This document shows positions 1 through 8,183 of a stretch of 64,000 nt of DNA, one piece after another. The DNA comes from Zoogloea sp. LCSB751. GTDB taxonomy: Bacteria > Pseudomonadota > Gammaproteobacteria > Burkholderiales > Rhodocyclaceae. Numbering within the stretch: position 1 is the stretch's first letter; each line of letters opens with the position of its first letter. A model generated the notes under the pieces. The model made no database searches. It worked only from the letters and a program-made list of their open reading frames with translations, and was not told the origin of the DNA. The stretch covers positions 124,001-188,000 of the forward strand of contig NZ_MWUM01000003.1 in NCBI RefSeq assembly GCF_002028455.1, written 5' to 3'. Both the position numbers and the translations under genes were made by a program.

Positions 1-10
1 CCGAGGTAAA

Positions 11-29
11 GCGCCGTTCTCTCTGGCGC
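11..29 (-). terminator. Hairpins downstream of rpsO
   Basis: Positions 11-15 and 25-29 form a 5-bp GC stem with a short T run after it when read on the minus strand, so it could terminate rpsO transcription. A second inverted repeat, 43-48 with 69-74, lies between it and rpsO. In many bacteria the rpsO-pnp spacer carries RNase III or RNase E processing hairpins, and pnp would lie just outside the window. I see no gene in 1-145. Confidence 0.35.
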
Positions 30-145
30 ACAGATGTGACAAAGCCGGCGAAGCCACTCGGACTTACACCGGCTGTGCCCATGATCAAACCCGCGCCAAA
101 TGCGCAAGGAATGTCACGTTCAGTAACGAAGCTACTTCTATCCGC

Positions 146-415
146 TTACTTGCGCAGACCAAGGCGGCCGATCAGCTCACGATAGCTGTCGACGTTCTTG
201 CGCTTCAGGTAGTCGAGGAGCTTGCGACGCTGGCTCACCATCATCAGCAGGCCGCGACGGGAATGGTGGTCCTTGACGTTAACCTTGAAGTGGCCGGTCA
301 GATCGTTGATGCGGGCGGTAAGCAGAGCGACTTGCACTTCCGGAGAACCGGTGTCGCCCTTGGCGCGCGCGTAGTCGCCAACGATTTGCGCTTTTTGTTC
401 AGTGGAGATTGCCAT
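146..415 (-). CDS. rpsO: 30S ribosomal protein S15
   Basis: This 89-residue protein has the full normal length of bacterial S15, which binds the central domain of 16S rRNA early in 30S assembly. Family signatures are clear: [12 protein letters not shown] near the N-terminus, the DHHSRRGLL stretch in the middle and the basic C-terminal helix around [10 protein letters not shown]. It is the last gene in the window of the block truB-rpsO and has its own strong promoter at 454-483. S15 commonly represses its own mRNA by binding its leader, but I did not model the roughly 30-base leader here. Confidence 0.98.
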   Translation of the reverse strand: MAISTEQKAQIVGDYARAKGDTGSPEVQVALLTARINDLTGHFKVNVKDHHSRRGLLMMVSQRRKLLDYLKRKNVDSYRELIGRLGLRK

Positions 416-453
416 TGTTTAACTCGGTTAGTTTTAGCCTTGCGAAGCGCGCG

Positions 454-483
454 ATTATATCGAACGCCGGCACGATTGCTCAA
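454..483 (-). promoter_or_regulatory. Sigma70 promoter for rpsO
   Basis: Read on the minus strand there is TTGAGC (483-478), an 18-bp spacer and a perfect TATAAT (459-454). Transcription would start about 30 bases before the rpsO start codon, in the short gap after truB. This suggests rpsO is also transcribed independently of the long rimP-nusA-infB operon. Confidence 0.7.
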
Positions 484-489
484 GAAATT

Positions 490-1407
490 TCATTGGGTGC
501 CTGTTGACATCAGACGGGTTGGCACCAACACACCGCCCTCGGCAAGCGTCCCCACACCGAGAAAACGCTCGTCATGATAAACACGCAACAACACGCCTGC
601 GACGCCCGCCTCCACCACGACCGGCTGACCGTGGGTGAAGCTCCGCATGCGAGCCTCATCCAGGGCCTGGACGGCCAGATGCGACAACAGGGCATCCACC
701 GGCGCCAGGCGGGCGTCCCGCCCCTCTTGCGACAGCGCCTCGAAATCTGCCAGCGCCGTCGTTACATCCAGAACAAAAGGCCCGATATGCGTACGGCGCA
801 ACGCCGTCAGGTGCGCACCACAGCCCAGCAGCGCCCCCAGATCGGAAGCCAGGGTACGCACATAGGTTCCCTTGCTGCATGCCACACGGACATGCAGGCT
901 GTCACCCTCGCGCCCCAGACACTCGAAACGATGGATCGTCACTCTGCGGGGTTCGCGGGGAATCTCGATGCCCGCCCGCGCATACTCGTACAAGGCCTTG
1001 CCATGATGCTTGAGCGCCGAATACATGGGCGGAACCTGCTCGATCTCACCCCGCAGGCGATCCATGGCCGACTCGACATCCGCATCGGACGCATTGACCT
1101 GCGCCCGGGCCAGCACCTCTCCTTCCGCATCGGCGGTCGTAGTGGTGACGCCAAGCAGGATCGTCGCATCGTAGCCCTTGTCGGCATCGAGCAGTGTCTG
1201 GGAAAACTTCGTCGCCTCACCGAAGGTCAGCGGCAGCAAGCCGCTAGCCATAGGGTCCAGAGTCCCCGTATGACCGGCCTTGGCTGCGTTCAGCAGACGC
1301 CGTGCCTGCTGCAGGGCGTGATTGGACGTCAAGCCGACCGGCTTGTCGAGAAACAACACACCGTCGACGATACGCCGTTGAATGCGACGCTGGGGAGCTT
1401 TAGCCAA
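490..1407 (-). CDS. truB: tRNA pseudouridine(55) synthase TruB
   Basis: TruB converts uridine 55 in the T-loop of elongator tRNAs to pseudouridine. The sequence shows the family core VDGVLFLDKPVGLTSN followed by GHTGTLDPMASGLLP, which contains the catalytic aspartate, and a C-terminal PUA-like region. I chose a TTG start giving about 305 residues beginning MAKAPQRR, because family members begin roughly ten residues before the VDGVL motif. The frame is open further up to a GTG at 1461, which overlaps the rbfA stop as GTGA and would add 18 residues; translational coupling from that codon is the alternative. Confidence 0.95.
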   Translation of the reverse strand: MAKAPQRRIQRRIVDGVLFLDKPVGLTSNHALQQARRLLNAAKAGHTGTLDPMASGLLPLTFGEATKFSQTLLDADKGYDATILLGVTTTTADAEGEVLARAQVNASDADVESAMDRLRGEIEQVPPMYSALKHHGKALYEYARAGIEIPREPRRVTIHRFECLGREGDSLHVRVACSKGTYVRTLASDLGALLGCGAHLTALRRTHIGPFVLDVTTALADFEALSQEGRDARLAPVDALLSHLAVQALDEARMRSFTHGQPVVVEAGVAGVLLRVYHDERFLGVGTLAEGGVLVPTRLMSTGTQ

Positions 1408-1457
1408 ACAACAAATTCCAGAAAAGTCGGCAATGCGGGAATGCACTGCCGGCGGTA

Positions 1458-1874
1458 TCACGCAGCCGGATCCGGCTTGCCACCGTCTTCCGGCTCTTCA
1501 CCGGCATCGGCAGCGAAATGACGATCTGCTTCGACAGCCTTGTCGATCAGCGCAGAAATCCGGTTGCCGGTTTCGACGGAGGGATCGTAATGAAAATGCA
1601 GTTCGGGCAGCGTATGGATACGCACCCGACGCCCCAGCTCGCGACGCAGGAAGCTGCTGGCACGACGCAGCCCCTTCAGGATTTCTTCGAGCCCTTCCTG
1701 CCCCTTCATCGAGGTGAAGAACACCTTGGCATGGGCATAGTCAGGGGTGATCTCCACATCGGTCAGCGTAATGAAACCGACGCGGGGATCCTTCACTTCC
1801 AGGCGGATCAGCTCGGCCAGTTCGCGGCGGATCTGCTCCGCCACGCGCTGACCACGGGAAAACTCCTTCGGCAT
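1458..1874 (-). CDS. rbfA: 30S ribosome-binding factor RbfA
   Basis: RbfA is a KH-fold assembly factor that binds immature 30S subunits, helps 17S to 16S rRNA maturation and is needed for cold adaptation. The 138-residue protein begins MPKEFSRGQRVAEQIRREL and contains VKDPRVGFITLTDVEITPDYAHAK-type core residues and the LPELHFHYD signature. It starts 3 bases after the infB stop codon and ends in a GTGA overlap with the upstream-extended truB frame, so translation along infB-rbfA-truB is probably coupled. Confidence 0.97.
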   Translation of the reverse strand: MPKEFSRGQRVAEQIRRELAELIRLEVKDPRVGFITLTDVEITPDYAHAKVFFTSMKGQEGLEEILKGLRRASSFLRRELGRRVRIHTLPELHFHYDPSVETGNRISALIDKAVEADRHFAADAGEEPEDGGKPDPAA

Positions 1875-1877
1875 GGC

Positions 1878-4736
1878 TTACAGCGTCCGGGCGATTTCCT
1901 GGATCTCGAAGATCTCGAGCTGGTCGCCTTCCTGAAGATCATTGAAATTCCGAACCTGCAGGCCGCACTCGTAGCCGAACTTGACTTCCTTGACGTCGTC
2001 CTTGAAGCGCTTGAGCGATTCGAGTTCGCCGCTGTGGATGACCACGTGGTTACGCAGCACACGGACCAGCGAGTTGCGCTTGACCAGGCCTTCCAGCACG
2101 TAACAACCCGCAATGGTACCGATCTTGGAGATCGTGAAGACCTGACGGACTTCGACCATACCCAGGACCTGCTCACGCTTTTCGGGGGCCAGCATGCCGG
2201 ACAGCGCGCTCTTCACCTCATCGACGGCGTCGTAAATGATGTTGTAGTAGCGCAGATCCACACCGAAGGTCTCGGCCAGCTTGCGGGCATTGGCATCGGC
2301 ACGGATGTTGAAACCGATGATGACCGCACCGGAAGCCTGGGCCAGATTGACGTCGGATTCGCTGATCGCGCCGACACCACCGTGGATGACCTGCACGCGA
2401 ACTTCGTCGGTGGACAACTTGACCAGCGAGTGGGCCAGCGCTTCCTGGGAACCCTGCACGTCGGCCTTGATGATCAACGGCAGGGTCTTCACCTCGCCTT
2501 CGCCCATCTGCTCGAACATGCTTTCCAGCTTGGCTGCCTGCTGCTTGGCCAGCTTCACATCGCGGAACTTGCCTTGACGGAACAAGGCGATTTCGCGCGC
2601 CTTGCGCTCATCAGCAAGAGCCACCACTTCGTCACCGGCACCCGGGACCTCGGACAAACCGAGGATCTCGACCGGAATGGACGGGCCAGCTTCCTCGATG
2701 GGCTTGCCGTTCTCGTCGAGCATGGCACGGACGCGACCAAAGGTTGCGCCAGCCAACAGCACATCACCACGACGCAGGGTGCCGGACTGGACCAGCAGCG
2801 TAGCCACCGGGCCGCGTCCCTTGTCGAGGCGGGCTTCGATGATGAGACCCTTGGCCATCGACTCCTGCGGGGCCTTGAGCTCAAGCACTTCGGCCTGCAG
2901 CAGGATGGCCTCGAGAAGGTCGTCGATGCCCTGACCGGTCTTGGCCGAGACTTCGACGAACATGGTGTCGCCACCATAGGCTTCCGGCACCACGCCTTCG
3001 GCGATCAGCTCCTGACGCACGCGCTCGGGATTGGCGCCCGGCTTGTCGATCTTGTTGACCGCCACGATCAGCGGCACTTCGGCAGCCTTGGCGTGGTGGA
3101 TGGCTTCCTTCGTCTGCGGCATCACGCCGTCGTCGGCAGCAACAACCAGCACCACCAAGTCGGTCGCCTTCGCACCACGGGCACGCATTGCCGTAAAGGC
3201 CTCGTGACCCGGGGTATCCAGGAAGGTAACCATCCCGCGCTCGGTTTCCACGTGGTAGGCACCGATGTGTTGGGTAATGCCACCCGCTTCGCCCGCGGCC
3301 ACCTTGGCGCGGCGGATGTGGTCGAGCAGCGAGGTCTTGCCGTGGTCGACGTGGCCCATGACGGTCACCACCGGAGCACGCGGCTCCAGCGCAACGTCCT
3401 TGTGCTCCGCACTGTCCTCGAGGAAGGCATCGGGATCATCCAGCTTGGCAGCCAGCGCCTTGTGGCCCATTTCCTCGACGATGATCATCGCCGTATCCTG
3501 GTCGAGCACCTGGTTGATGGTGACCATGGTCCCCATCTTCATCAGGGCCTTGATGACCTCGGTCGCCTTCACCGCCATCTTGTGGGCCAGATCGGCCACG
3601 GAAATGGTTTCCGGCACGTGAACTTCACGCACAATGGGCTCCGTCGGTGCGACAAAGCTCTGGGTATCCTGTTGACGCCCACCATTGCGGCCGCCACCGC
3701 GACCACCACCACGCCAACCGCCGGCACCACCAGTGGTATCACCACGGGTCTTGATGCCAGCGCCACGCCGCTTGGAGTCAGCAGTAGCGTCCTTGGCAAC
3801 CACCTTCTTGCCATCCTTGCGAACGCCCTTGTCTTCCGTCTTGGCCGGCTTGTGCAGCGTGCCCGATTTGGACGCAGCCTCGCCGTCGGCCTTGGCCTTT
3901 TCGGCAGCCGCCTGGCGTTGCTTCTCTTCTTCGGCGCGCTGCAGCATCGCGGCACGTGCCCGCGCTTCGCGCTCCTGCTTTTCCTTCAAATCAGCAGCCT
4001 GACGGGCGGCCAGTTCGGCACTCCGCTGCGCTTCACGCTCACGGGAGGCCTTCTCTTCAGCCGACAGGATCGAACCGACAACGACGCGACGCACTGGACG
4101 CGGCTGTGCAACTTCCTTCGCAGGTACCGCAACGGCAGGCTCGGGCGCTACCGGCTCGGGCGTCGACTCAGCAGCCGCGGTCTCGACGACCGCTGCAGGC
4201 TCTACCGTCTCGACCACGGGTTCCGGGGCAGGGGCAGGAGCCGGCTCGGGCTCGGGCTCGGGAATGACTTCTGCGACAGGCTCCGGCACGGGCTCAGGCT
4301 CTGGAGCAACGACAGGCTCCAACTCCACCACCGGCGCCTGTTCGGCAAGCAGTTCGACATCAGGGACGACAACACTCTCCTCGGTATCGGCTGCGTCAAC
4401 CGTAGCGGCTGACGTCGCAGTCTCGGGCACCAGTGTCTCGTCGCGCTTCACGAAAACGCGCTTCTTGCGCACTTCGACCTGCACGGTACGAGCGCGCCCC
4501 GTTGAATCGGTCGCCTTGATCTCGCTGGTCTGCTTCCGAGTCAGGGTGATCTTCGCCTTGGACGCGGAGTCGCCGTGGGCACGACGGAGAAAGTCGAGAA
4601 GACGATTCTTGTCCTGCTCGGAGAGCAGATCGGTTTCCTTCGCCTTGTCTACGCCAGCCTTCTGCAACTGCTCGAGCAACACGGAGGCCGGCATCTTGAG
4701 TTCGCCGGCAAATTGTGTAACGGTTGTCTGTCCCAT
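1878..4736 (-). CDS. infB: Translation initiation factor IF-2
   Basis: This GTPase delivers initiator fMet-tRNA to the 30S subunit and promotes subunit joining. The 952-residue protein has an N-terminal IF2 domain ([17 protein letters not shown] start), a long low-complexity charged and Pro/Glu/Ala-rich linker (about residues 130-380), and then the G domain with [12 protein letters not shown] (G1), DTPGHEAF (G3) and NKIDKP (G4), followed by domains II-IV. The length matches betaproteobacterial IF-2, which has an expanded N-terminal region. It lies between nusA and rbfA in the classic order. Confidence 0.98.
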   Translation of the reverse strand: MGQTTVTQFAGELKMPASVLLEQLQKAGVDKAKETDLLSEQDKNRLLDFLRRAHGDSASKAKITLTRKQTSEIKATDSTGRARTVQVEVRKKRVFVKRDETLVPETATSAATVDAADTEESVVVPDVELLAEQAPVVELEPVVAPEPEPVPEPVAEVIPEPEPEPAPAPAPEPVVETVEPAAVVETAAAESTPEPVAPEPAVAVPAKEVAQPRPVRRVVVGSILSAEEKASREREAQRSAELAARQAADLKEKQEREARARAAMLQRAEEEKQRQAAAEKAKADGEAASKSGTLHKPAKTEDKGVRKDGKKVVAKDATADSKRRGAGIKTRGDTTGGAGGWRGGGRGGGRNGGRQQDTQSFVAPTEPIVREVHVPETISVADLAHKMAVKATEVIKALMKMGTMVTINQVLDQDTAMIIVEEMGHKALAAKLDDPDAFLEDSAEHKDVALEPRAPVVTVMGHVDHGKTSLLDHIRRAKVAAGEAGGITQHIGAYHVETERGMVTFLDTPGHEAFTAMRARGAKATDLVVLVVAADDGVMPQTKEAIHHAKAAEVPLIVAVNKIDKPGANPERVRQELIAEGVVPEAYGGDTMFVEVSAKTGQGIDDLLEAILLQAEVLELKAPQESMAKGLIIEARLDKGRGPVATLLVQSGTLRRGDVLLAGATFGRVRAMLDENGKPIEEAGPSIPVEILGLSEVPGAGDEVVALADERKAREIALFRQGKFRDVKLAKQQAAKLESMFEQMGEGEVKTLPLIIKADVQGSQEALAHSLVKLSTDEVRVQVIHGGVGAISESDVNLAQASGAVIIGFNIRADANARKLAETFGVDLRYYNIIYDAVDEVKSALSGMLAPEKREQVLGMVEVRQVFTISKIGTIAGCYVLEGLVKRNSLVRVLRNHVVIHSGELESLKRFKDDVKEVKFGYECGLQVRNFNDLQEGDQLEIFEIQEIARTL

Positions 4737-4755
4737 CTTGATGAACCTCCGGGTA

Positions 4756-6228
4756 TTACTCGAACCAGTGCGCGCGCGCCTTGGTAATCAGATTCTTCGC
4801 CCGCTCTTCGTCCAGCCCCGACATTTCCATCAGTTCATCCACTGCCAGATCGGCCAACTCATCACGGGTATGCACACCGCCCTGGGCCAGCTTGGCTGCC
4901 AGGGGCTTGTCCATCCCCTCCAACCCCAGCATGTCCTCAGCGACGGACTCCAACTGCTCTTCAGTCACGATAGCTTCGGTCAGGAGCACATTACGGGCGC
5001 GGTTGCGCAGCTCATTGACCGTGTCTTCATCGAACGACTCGATTTCCAGCATTTCTGCCAGCGGCACGTAGGCGATCTCCTCGAGGGACGAGAAACCCTC
5101 GTCGATCAGGATATCGGCCACTTCCTCGTCCACATCCAGCTTGGAAATGAACAACTGGCGAACCGTGCTGTGCTCAGCCTCGGACTTCCGTTCGGATTCG
5201 GCTTCGGTCATCAGGTTGATGGTCCAGCCGGTCAGCTCGGAAGCCAGTTTCACGTTCTGGCCATTGCGCCCGATGGCGATCGCCAGATTGTTCTCATCGA
5301 CGACCACATCCATCGCATGCGCTTCCTCGTCCACGACGATGGAAGACACTTCTGCGGGCTGCAGGGCACCAATCACGAACTGGGCCGGCTCAGGCGACCA
5401 AAGCACGATGTCGATGTTCTCGCCACCGATCTCGTTACGGACCGCGGTGACCCGCGAACCGCGCAGGCCCACACAGGTACCGATCGGATCGATACGAGGA
5501 TCGTTGGACTTTACGCCGATCTTGGCGCGCAGACCGGGATCACGGGCACACGCCTTGATCTCGAGCAAACCATCGTCGATCTCCGGCACTTCGAGCTCGA
5601 ACAGCCTGATCACGAATTCGGGGGCAGTGCGCGAAAGAATCAACTGTGGGCCACGGGCGCCACGGTCGATGCGTAACAGAAAGGCCTTGACCCGGTCACC
5701 GACGCGCAGGTTTTCCTTCGGAATCATTTGATCGCGGGGAAGCACAGCCTCCAGACGACCCACTTCGATGATCGCGTTGCCGCGCTCCATGCGCTTGATG
5801 GCGCCGGAGATGATGAATTCCTTGCGATCCAGGAAGTCGCTCAGAATCTGCTCACGCTCGGCGTCACGCACCTTCTGCAAAATGACCTGCTTGGCAGCCT
5901 GCGCACCGATACGACCGAAATCGATGGGCTCAAGCGCCTCTTCCACATAATCGCCAACCTGGATGTCCGGGTATTCGTCACGGGCGTCGATCAGCCCCAT
6001 CTGGGCTTCATCATTGTCCACTTCCTCGTCGGGCAGCACCTGCCAGCGACGGAAAGACTCGTAATCGCCGGTCTCCCGGTCGATGGACACACGCACGTCG
6101 GCTTCGTCGTGAATACGCTTCTTGGTCGCCTGAGCGAGCGCAGACTCCAGCGCGGAAAAAACGATTTCCTTAGAAACGTTCTTCTCACGGGCCAGCGCAT
6201 CAACCAACAGCAAAATTTCGCGGCTCAT
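4756..6228 (-). CDS. nusA: Transcription termination/antitermination factor NusA
   Basis: NusA binds RNA polymerase and nascent RNA and modulates pausing, termination and rRNA antitermination. The 490-residue protein shows the N-terminal RNAP-binding domain ([18 protein letters not shown]), an S1 domain around residues 135-200, two KH domains ([15 protein letters not shown] and the [13 protein letters not shown]xxG loop), and two C-terminal acidic helix-hairpin-helix repeats. The paired acidic repeats are typical of proteobacterial NusA. It sits 21 bases downstream of rimP and 19 bases upstream of infB, as in most bacteria. Confidence 0.98.
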   Translation of the reverse strand: MSREILLLVDALAREKNVSKEIVFSALESALAQATKKRIHDEADVRVSIDRETGDYESFRRWQVLPDEEVDNDEAQMGLIDARDEYPDIQVGDYVEEALEPIDFGRIGAQAAKQVILQKVRDAEREQILSDFLDRKEFIISGAIKRMERGNAIIEVGRLEAVLPRDQMIPKENLRVGDRVKAFLLRIDRGARGPQLILSRTAPEFVIRLFELEVPEIDDGLLEIKACARDPGLRAKIGVKSNDPRIDPIGTCVGLRGSRVTAVRNEIGGENIDIVLWSPEPAQFVIGALQPAEVSSIVVDEEAHAMDVVVDENNLAIAIGRNGQNVKLASELTGWTINLMTEAESERKSEAEHSTVRQLFISKLDVDEEVADILIDEGFSSLEEIAYVPLAEMLEIESFDEDTVNELRNRARNVLLTEAIVTEEQLESVAEDMLGLEGMDKPLAAKLAQGGVHTRDELADLAVDELMEMSGLDEERAKNLITKARAHWFE

Positions 6229-6249
6229 ACCTGCAAACCTCCAAATCCC

Positions 6250-6678
6250 TCAAAACCTGGGTACCAGGCGGGCCTTTTCAATTTCTTCAAACGGGATCTC
6301 CATCAACCCCTTTTCCGTCTCCAGGACGACGACGCCATCCTTCAGACCCTGCAACACGCCGGCAAAATTGCGCTGATTGGCGATCGGCATGCAAAGCCGC
6401 ACCTGCACGTCCTGACCAGCGAAACGTTCAAAATCTGCGGGCTTCTTGAGAGCGCGATCCAACCCGGGCGAGGACACTTCGAGCCGGTCGTAATCGACGT
6501 TCTCGACTTCGAAGATCCGGGTCAGCTGATTGCTTACGGCGGCGCAATCGTCCACCGTGATACCGTTCGGCGAATCAATGAACACCCGCATCAGGCGCCC
6601 ACGGGGCGAGGTCTCGAAATCGACCAGCTCATAGCCAAGGCCTTCCGCGGTCTGTTCGATCAGTTTCAGCAACTCCAT
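6250..6678 (-). CDS. rimP: Ribosome maturation factor RimP
   Basis: RimP is needed for maturation of the 30S subunit. The 142-residue protein has the family layout: N-terminal domain with YELVDFETSPRGRLMRVFIDSPNGITVDDC and the conserved VSSPGLDRALKKPADF motif, then a small SH3-like C-terminal domain. It is the first gene of the rimP-nusA-infB-rbfA-truB operon. An AGGA Shine-Dalgarno precedes the ATG. A terminator-like hairpin sits only about 20 bases upstream of the start, so expression may be attenuated. Confidence 0.96.
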   Translation of the reverse strand: MELLKLIEQTAEGLGYELVDFETSPRGRLMRVFIDSPNGITVDDCAAVSNQLTRIFEVENVDYDRLEVSSPGLDRALKKPADFERFAGQDVQVRLCMPIANQRNFAGVLQGLKDGVVVLETEKGLMEIPFEEIEKARLVPRF

Positions 6679-6690
6679 TTCCTAGCCCAC

Positions 6691-6716
6691 AAATGAAAAA
6701 TGGGCGAAACGCCCAT
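6691..6716 (-). terminator. Intrinsic terminator in the rimP leader (putative attenuator)
   Basis: On the minus strand the 7-bp stem ATGGGCG / CGCCCAT with a 3-base loop (6716-6700) is followed immediately by a T-rich tract (6699-6691). It lies after the predicted rimP promoter and before the rimP start, not after a gene. A second hairpin, 6741-6756, precedes it. A putative attenuator ahead of rimP-nusA-infB has been described bioinformatically in other proteobacteria, so this may be an equivalent autoregulatory leader. It could alternatively stop read-through from rluB. Confidence 0.6.
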
Positions 6717-6769
6717 CCCTGTTTAAATTCGACCGGATGTCGGTTCTTTCGAACCGATAAAACACGAAG

Positions 6770-6798
6770 AGTATAGCAGCCCGCCGAAGCGGGCGCAA
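6770..6798 (-). promoter_or_regulatory. Predicted sigma70 promoter for the rimP-nusA-infB operon
   Basis: The minus strand reads TTGCGC (6798-6793), a 17-bp spacer and TATACT (6775-6770), placing the start of transcription about 85 bases upstream of rimP. The spacer overlaps a GC hairpin at 6779-6794 that could also end rluB transcripts. Confidence 0.55.
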
Positions 6799-6808
6799 TT
6801 TCAACCCT

Positions 6809-7978
6809 CTATCCGCGGGAAGATACCGGCTGCCGACGAGGCTGCCGATTCGGCTTGCGCCCCTTGCTGCCACCGGCATTGTCGGGCTTTGGCAGCCCCG
6901 CCAGTGCACACACTTCTTCGACAGCCATATCCTCCCACATGCCGCGCTTCAGCCGCGACGGCAACACCACCGGACCGTAGCGAACACGCATCAGGCGGCT
7001 GACCGTCAGCCCGAGGGCTTCGAACATCCGGCGCACCTCCCGGTTGCGGCCTTCCGACAGCGCCACCCGATACCAGTGGTTGGCCCCCTCGCCGCCGGCA
7101 TCCAGCAGTGTATTGAACTTGGCGGGGCCATCCTCCAGCTCGATGCCCTGCAGGAGCACGCTCCGCTGCGCCTCATCGAGTTCGCCCAAAATACGCACCG
7201 CGTACTCCCGGTCCAGTTCGTAGCGGGGATGCATCAGCTTGTTGGCGAGATCCCCATCGTTAACGAACAACAACAAACCCGACGTATTGAAATCCAGCCG
7301 GCCCACTGCAATCCAGCGCCCCTTGCGCAAGACTGGCAGGCGGTCGAACACCGTCGGACGACCCTCGGGATCGTCCCGGGACACGATCTCCCCTTCCGGC
7401 TTGTGATACAGCACTACACGCGGAATCCGCGGTGCAAAGCGCAAGGGCATCAGCTTGCCATTGACCCGAACCCGATCTCCGGGCCCGACCTTTTGCCCCA
7501 CATCGGCGGGCTCGCCGTTCACGGAGATGCGACCGGCAACGATCCACTCCTCGATTTCACGACGCGACCCGATACCTGCCGCAGCCAGCACCTTGTGCAG
7601 GCGCTGGGGCTCTGTGTATGCAGCGTCTTGCGGCTTGTGCCGACGCTCTCCCTCCTGGGGAGGCAGCAATTCCGTGCTGGCCAGCGGATACGGCGAATCG
7701 GAACCACCCACAACCTTACCGCGGCCTCGCCAGCCAGCGCGACCACCGCCGAGATCGCTCAGACCGATGGCCGAAGCATTGCTTTTGGGCTGGCGTTCAC
7801 CATCCCGATCGGACTCGGCCCGCCCTCGACGCGCAGCTTCGCCGCCAGATTGTCCACGCCCTCTGCGCCCACCTGCGGTAGCGCCGTCCGACGCCCCTGC
7901 CGGGCGACCGCCCGCGGATGCCGGCTTGCCGGTCTTGGGCCTAAACGGCCGGTTCTTCGGTTTTTGGGAGGTCGACAA
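6809..7978 (-). CDS. rluB: 23S rRNA pseudouridine synthase, RluB/RsuA family
   Basis: This enzyme isomerises a uridine in 23S rRNA helix 80/93 (position 2605 in E. coli). The 389-residue protein has a basic, Gly/Arg-rich N-terminal extension of about 125 residues, an S4 RNA-binding domain (LHKVLAAAGIGSRREIEEW), and the catalytic domain with GRLDFNTSGLLLF carrying the catalytic Asp. The start is a TTG at 7978-7976, and its AAGGA Shine-Dalgarno lies inside the 19-bp attachment core. The gene originally overlapped the end of scpB; the integrated element now separates the two by about 15 kb, so its promoter must come from element DNA or from its own leader. Confidence 0.93.
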   Translation of the reverse strand: MSTSQKPKNRPFRPKTGKPASAGGRPAGASDGATAGGRRGRGQSGGEAARRGRAESDRDGERQPKSNASAIGLSDLGGGRAGWRGRGKVVGGSDSPYPLASTELLPPQEGERRHKPQDAAYTEPQRLHKVLAAAGIGSRREIEEWIVAGRISVNGEPADVGQKVGPGDRVRVNGKLMPLRFAPRIPRVVLYHKPEGEIVSRDDPEGRPTVFDRLPVLRKGRWIAVGRLDFNTSGLLLFVNDGDLANKLMHPRYELDREYAVRILGELDEAQRSVLLQGIELEDGPAKFNTLLDAGGEGANHWYRVALSEGRNREVRRMFEALGLTVSRLMRVRYGPVVLPSRLKRGMWEDMAVEEVCALAGLPKPDNAGGSKGRKPNRQPRRQPVSSRG

Positions 7979-7993
7979 GATCCATGATCCTTT
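7941..7993 (-). pseudogene. Orphaned original 3' end of scpB
   Basis: On the minus strand, in the scpB reading frame, this stretch reads RIMDLVDLPKTEEPAV then TAG at 7943-7941. The intact scpB on the far side of the element reads [14 protein letters not shown] through the same repeat. The simplest explanation is that this is the original scpB tail left at the rluB side after site-specific integration. It overlaps the rluB start by 38 bases, showing that scpB and rluB were once overlapping neighbours. Confidence 0.85.
7975..7993. repeat. Attachment site, rluB side (19-bp direct repeat)
   Basis: The sequence acaagatccatgatccttt is identical to 23390-23408. It encodes the end of ScpB (RIMDLV) on the minus strand and also holds the rluB Shine-Dalgarno and TTG start, so recombination inside it preserves both functions. 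Confidence 0.88.
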
Positions 7994-8013
7994 TTTTGTA
8001 GGCTTTCAGCGTC

Positions 8014-8030
8014 ATTGATCAATATTGATC
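8014..8030. repeat. Overlapping TTGATC palindromes near the element end
   Basis: A perfect 14-bp palindrome occupies 8017-8030 and overlaps a 10-bp one at 8014-8023. A further TTGATC occurs at 8110. Their position between the attachment core and the integrase gene suggests integrase or excisionase accessory sites, or an operator for the integrase and for rluB. The rest of 7994-8183 holds no gene. Confidence 0.4.
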
Positions 8031-8119
8031 TAGTTTGACGGATAAACCGCAACTTTCATGTATCACGGTAAATCAATGCCTTAGGTGTAACAAAAACATT
8101 CCGGGCTCGTTGATCGGGT

Positions 8120-8150
8120 TTGACATAGCTTGATAGACTTCGCGTACACA
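8120..8150 (+). promoter_or_regulatory. Possible integrase promoter
   Basis: A consensus -35 TTGACA lies at 8120-8125. The downstream -10 is poor (TACACA at 8145-8150 with a 19-bp spacer, or CGTACA with 17 bp). The weak -10 lies inside the GTACAC repeats, so integrase binding could autoregulate it. Confidence 0.3.
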
Positions 8151-8165
8151 AAGCGTACACGTACA
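8141..8165 (+). repeat. GTACAC repeats, left end (candidate integrase arm sites)
   Basis: GCGTACAC occurs at 8142-8149 and 8153-8160 as direct repeats, with a further GTACA at 8161. The same TTCGCGTACAC string recurs near the opposite end at 23280. Paired arm-type repeats at both ends are a hallmark of tyrosine-integrase attachment sites. Confidence 0.5.
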
Positions 8166-8183
8166 TCAAGCGGGCAAACCATC

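Noticed and set aside
1518..4412. Very long open frame on the plus strand opposite infB
   Set aside because: It lies antisense to a clear infB gene; in GC-rich DNA the complementary frame often stays open. The translation is compositionally odd (His/Gly/Leu-rich) and has no recognisable domain.
8130..8183. TTG start extending the integrase by 18 residues
   Set aside because: It would translate the GTACAC repeats and has no ribosome-binding site; the ATG at 8184 gives a normal N-terminus.
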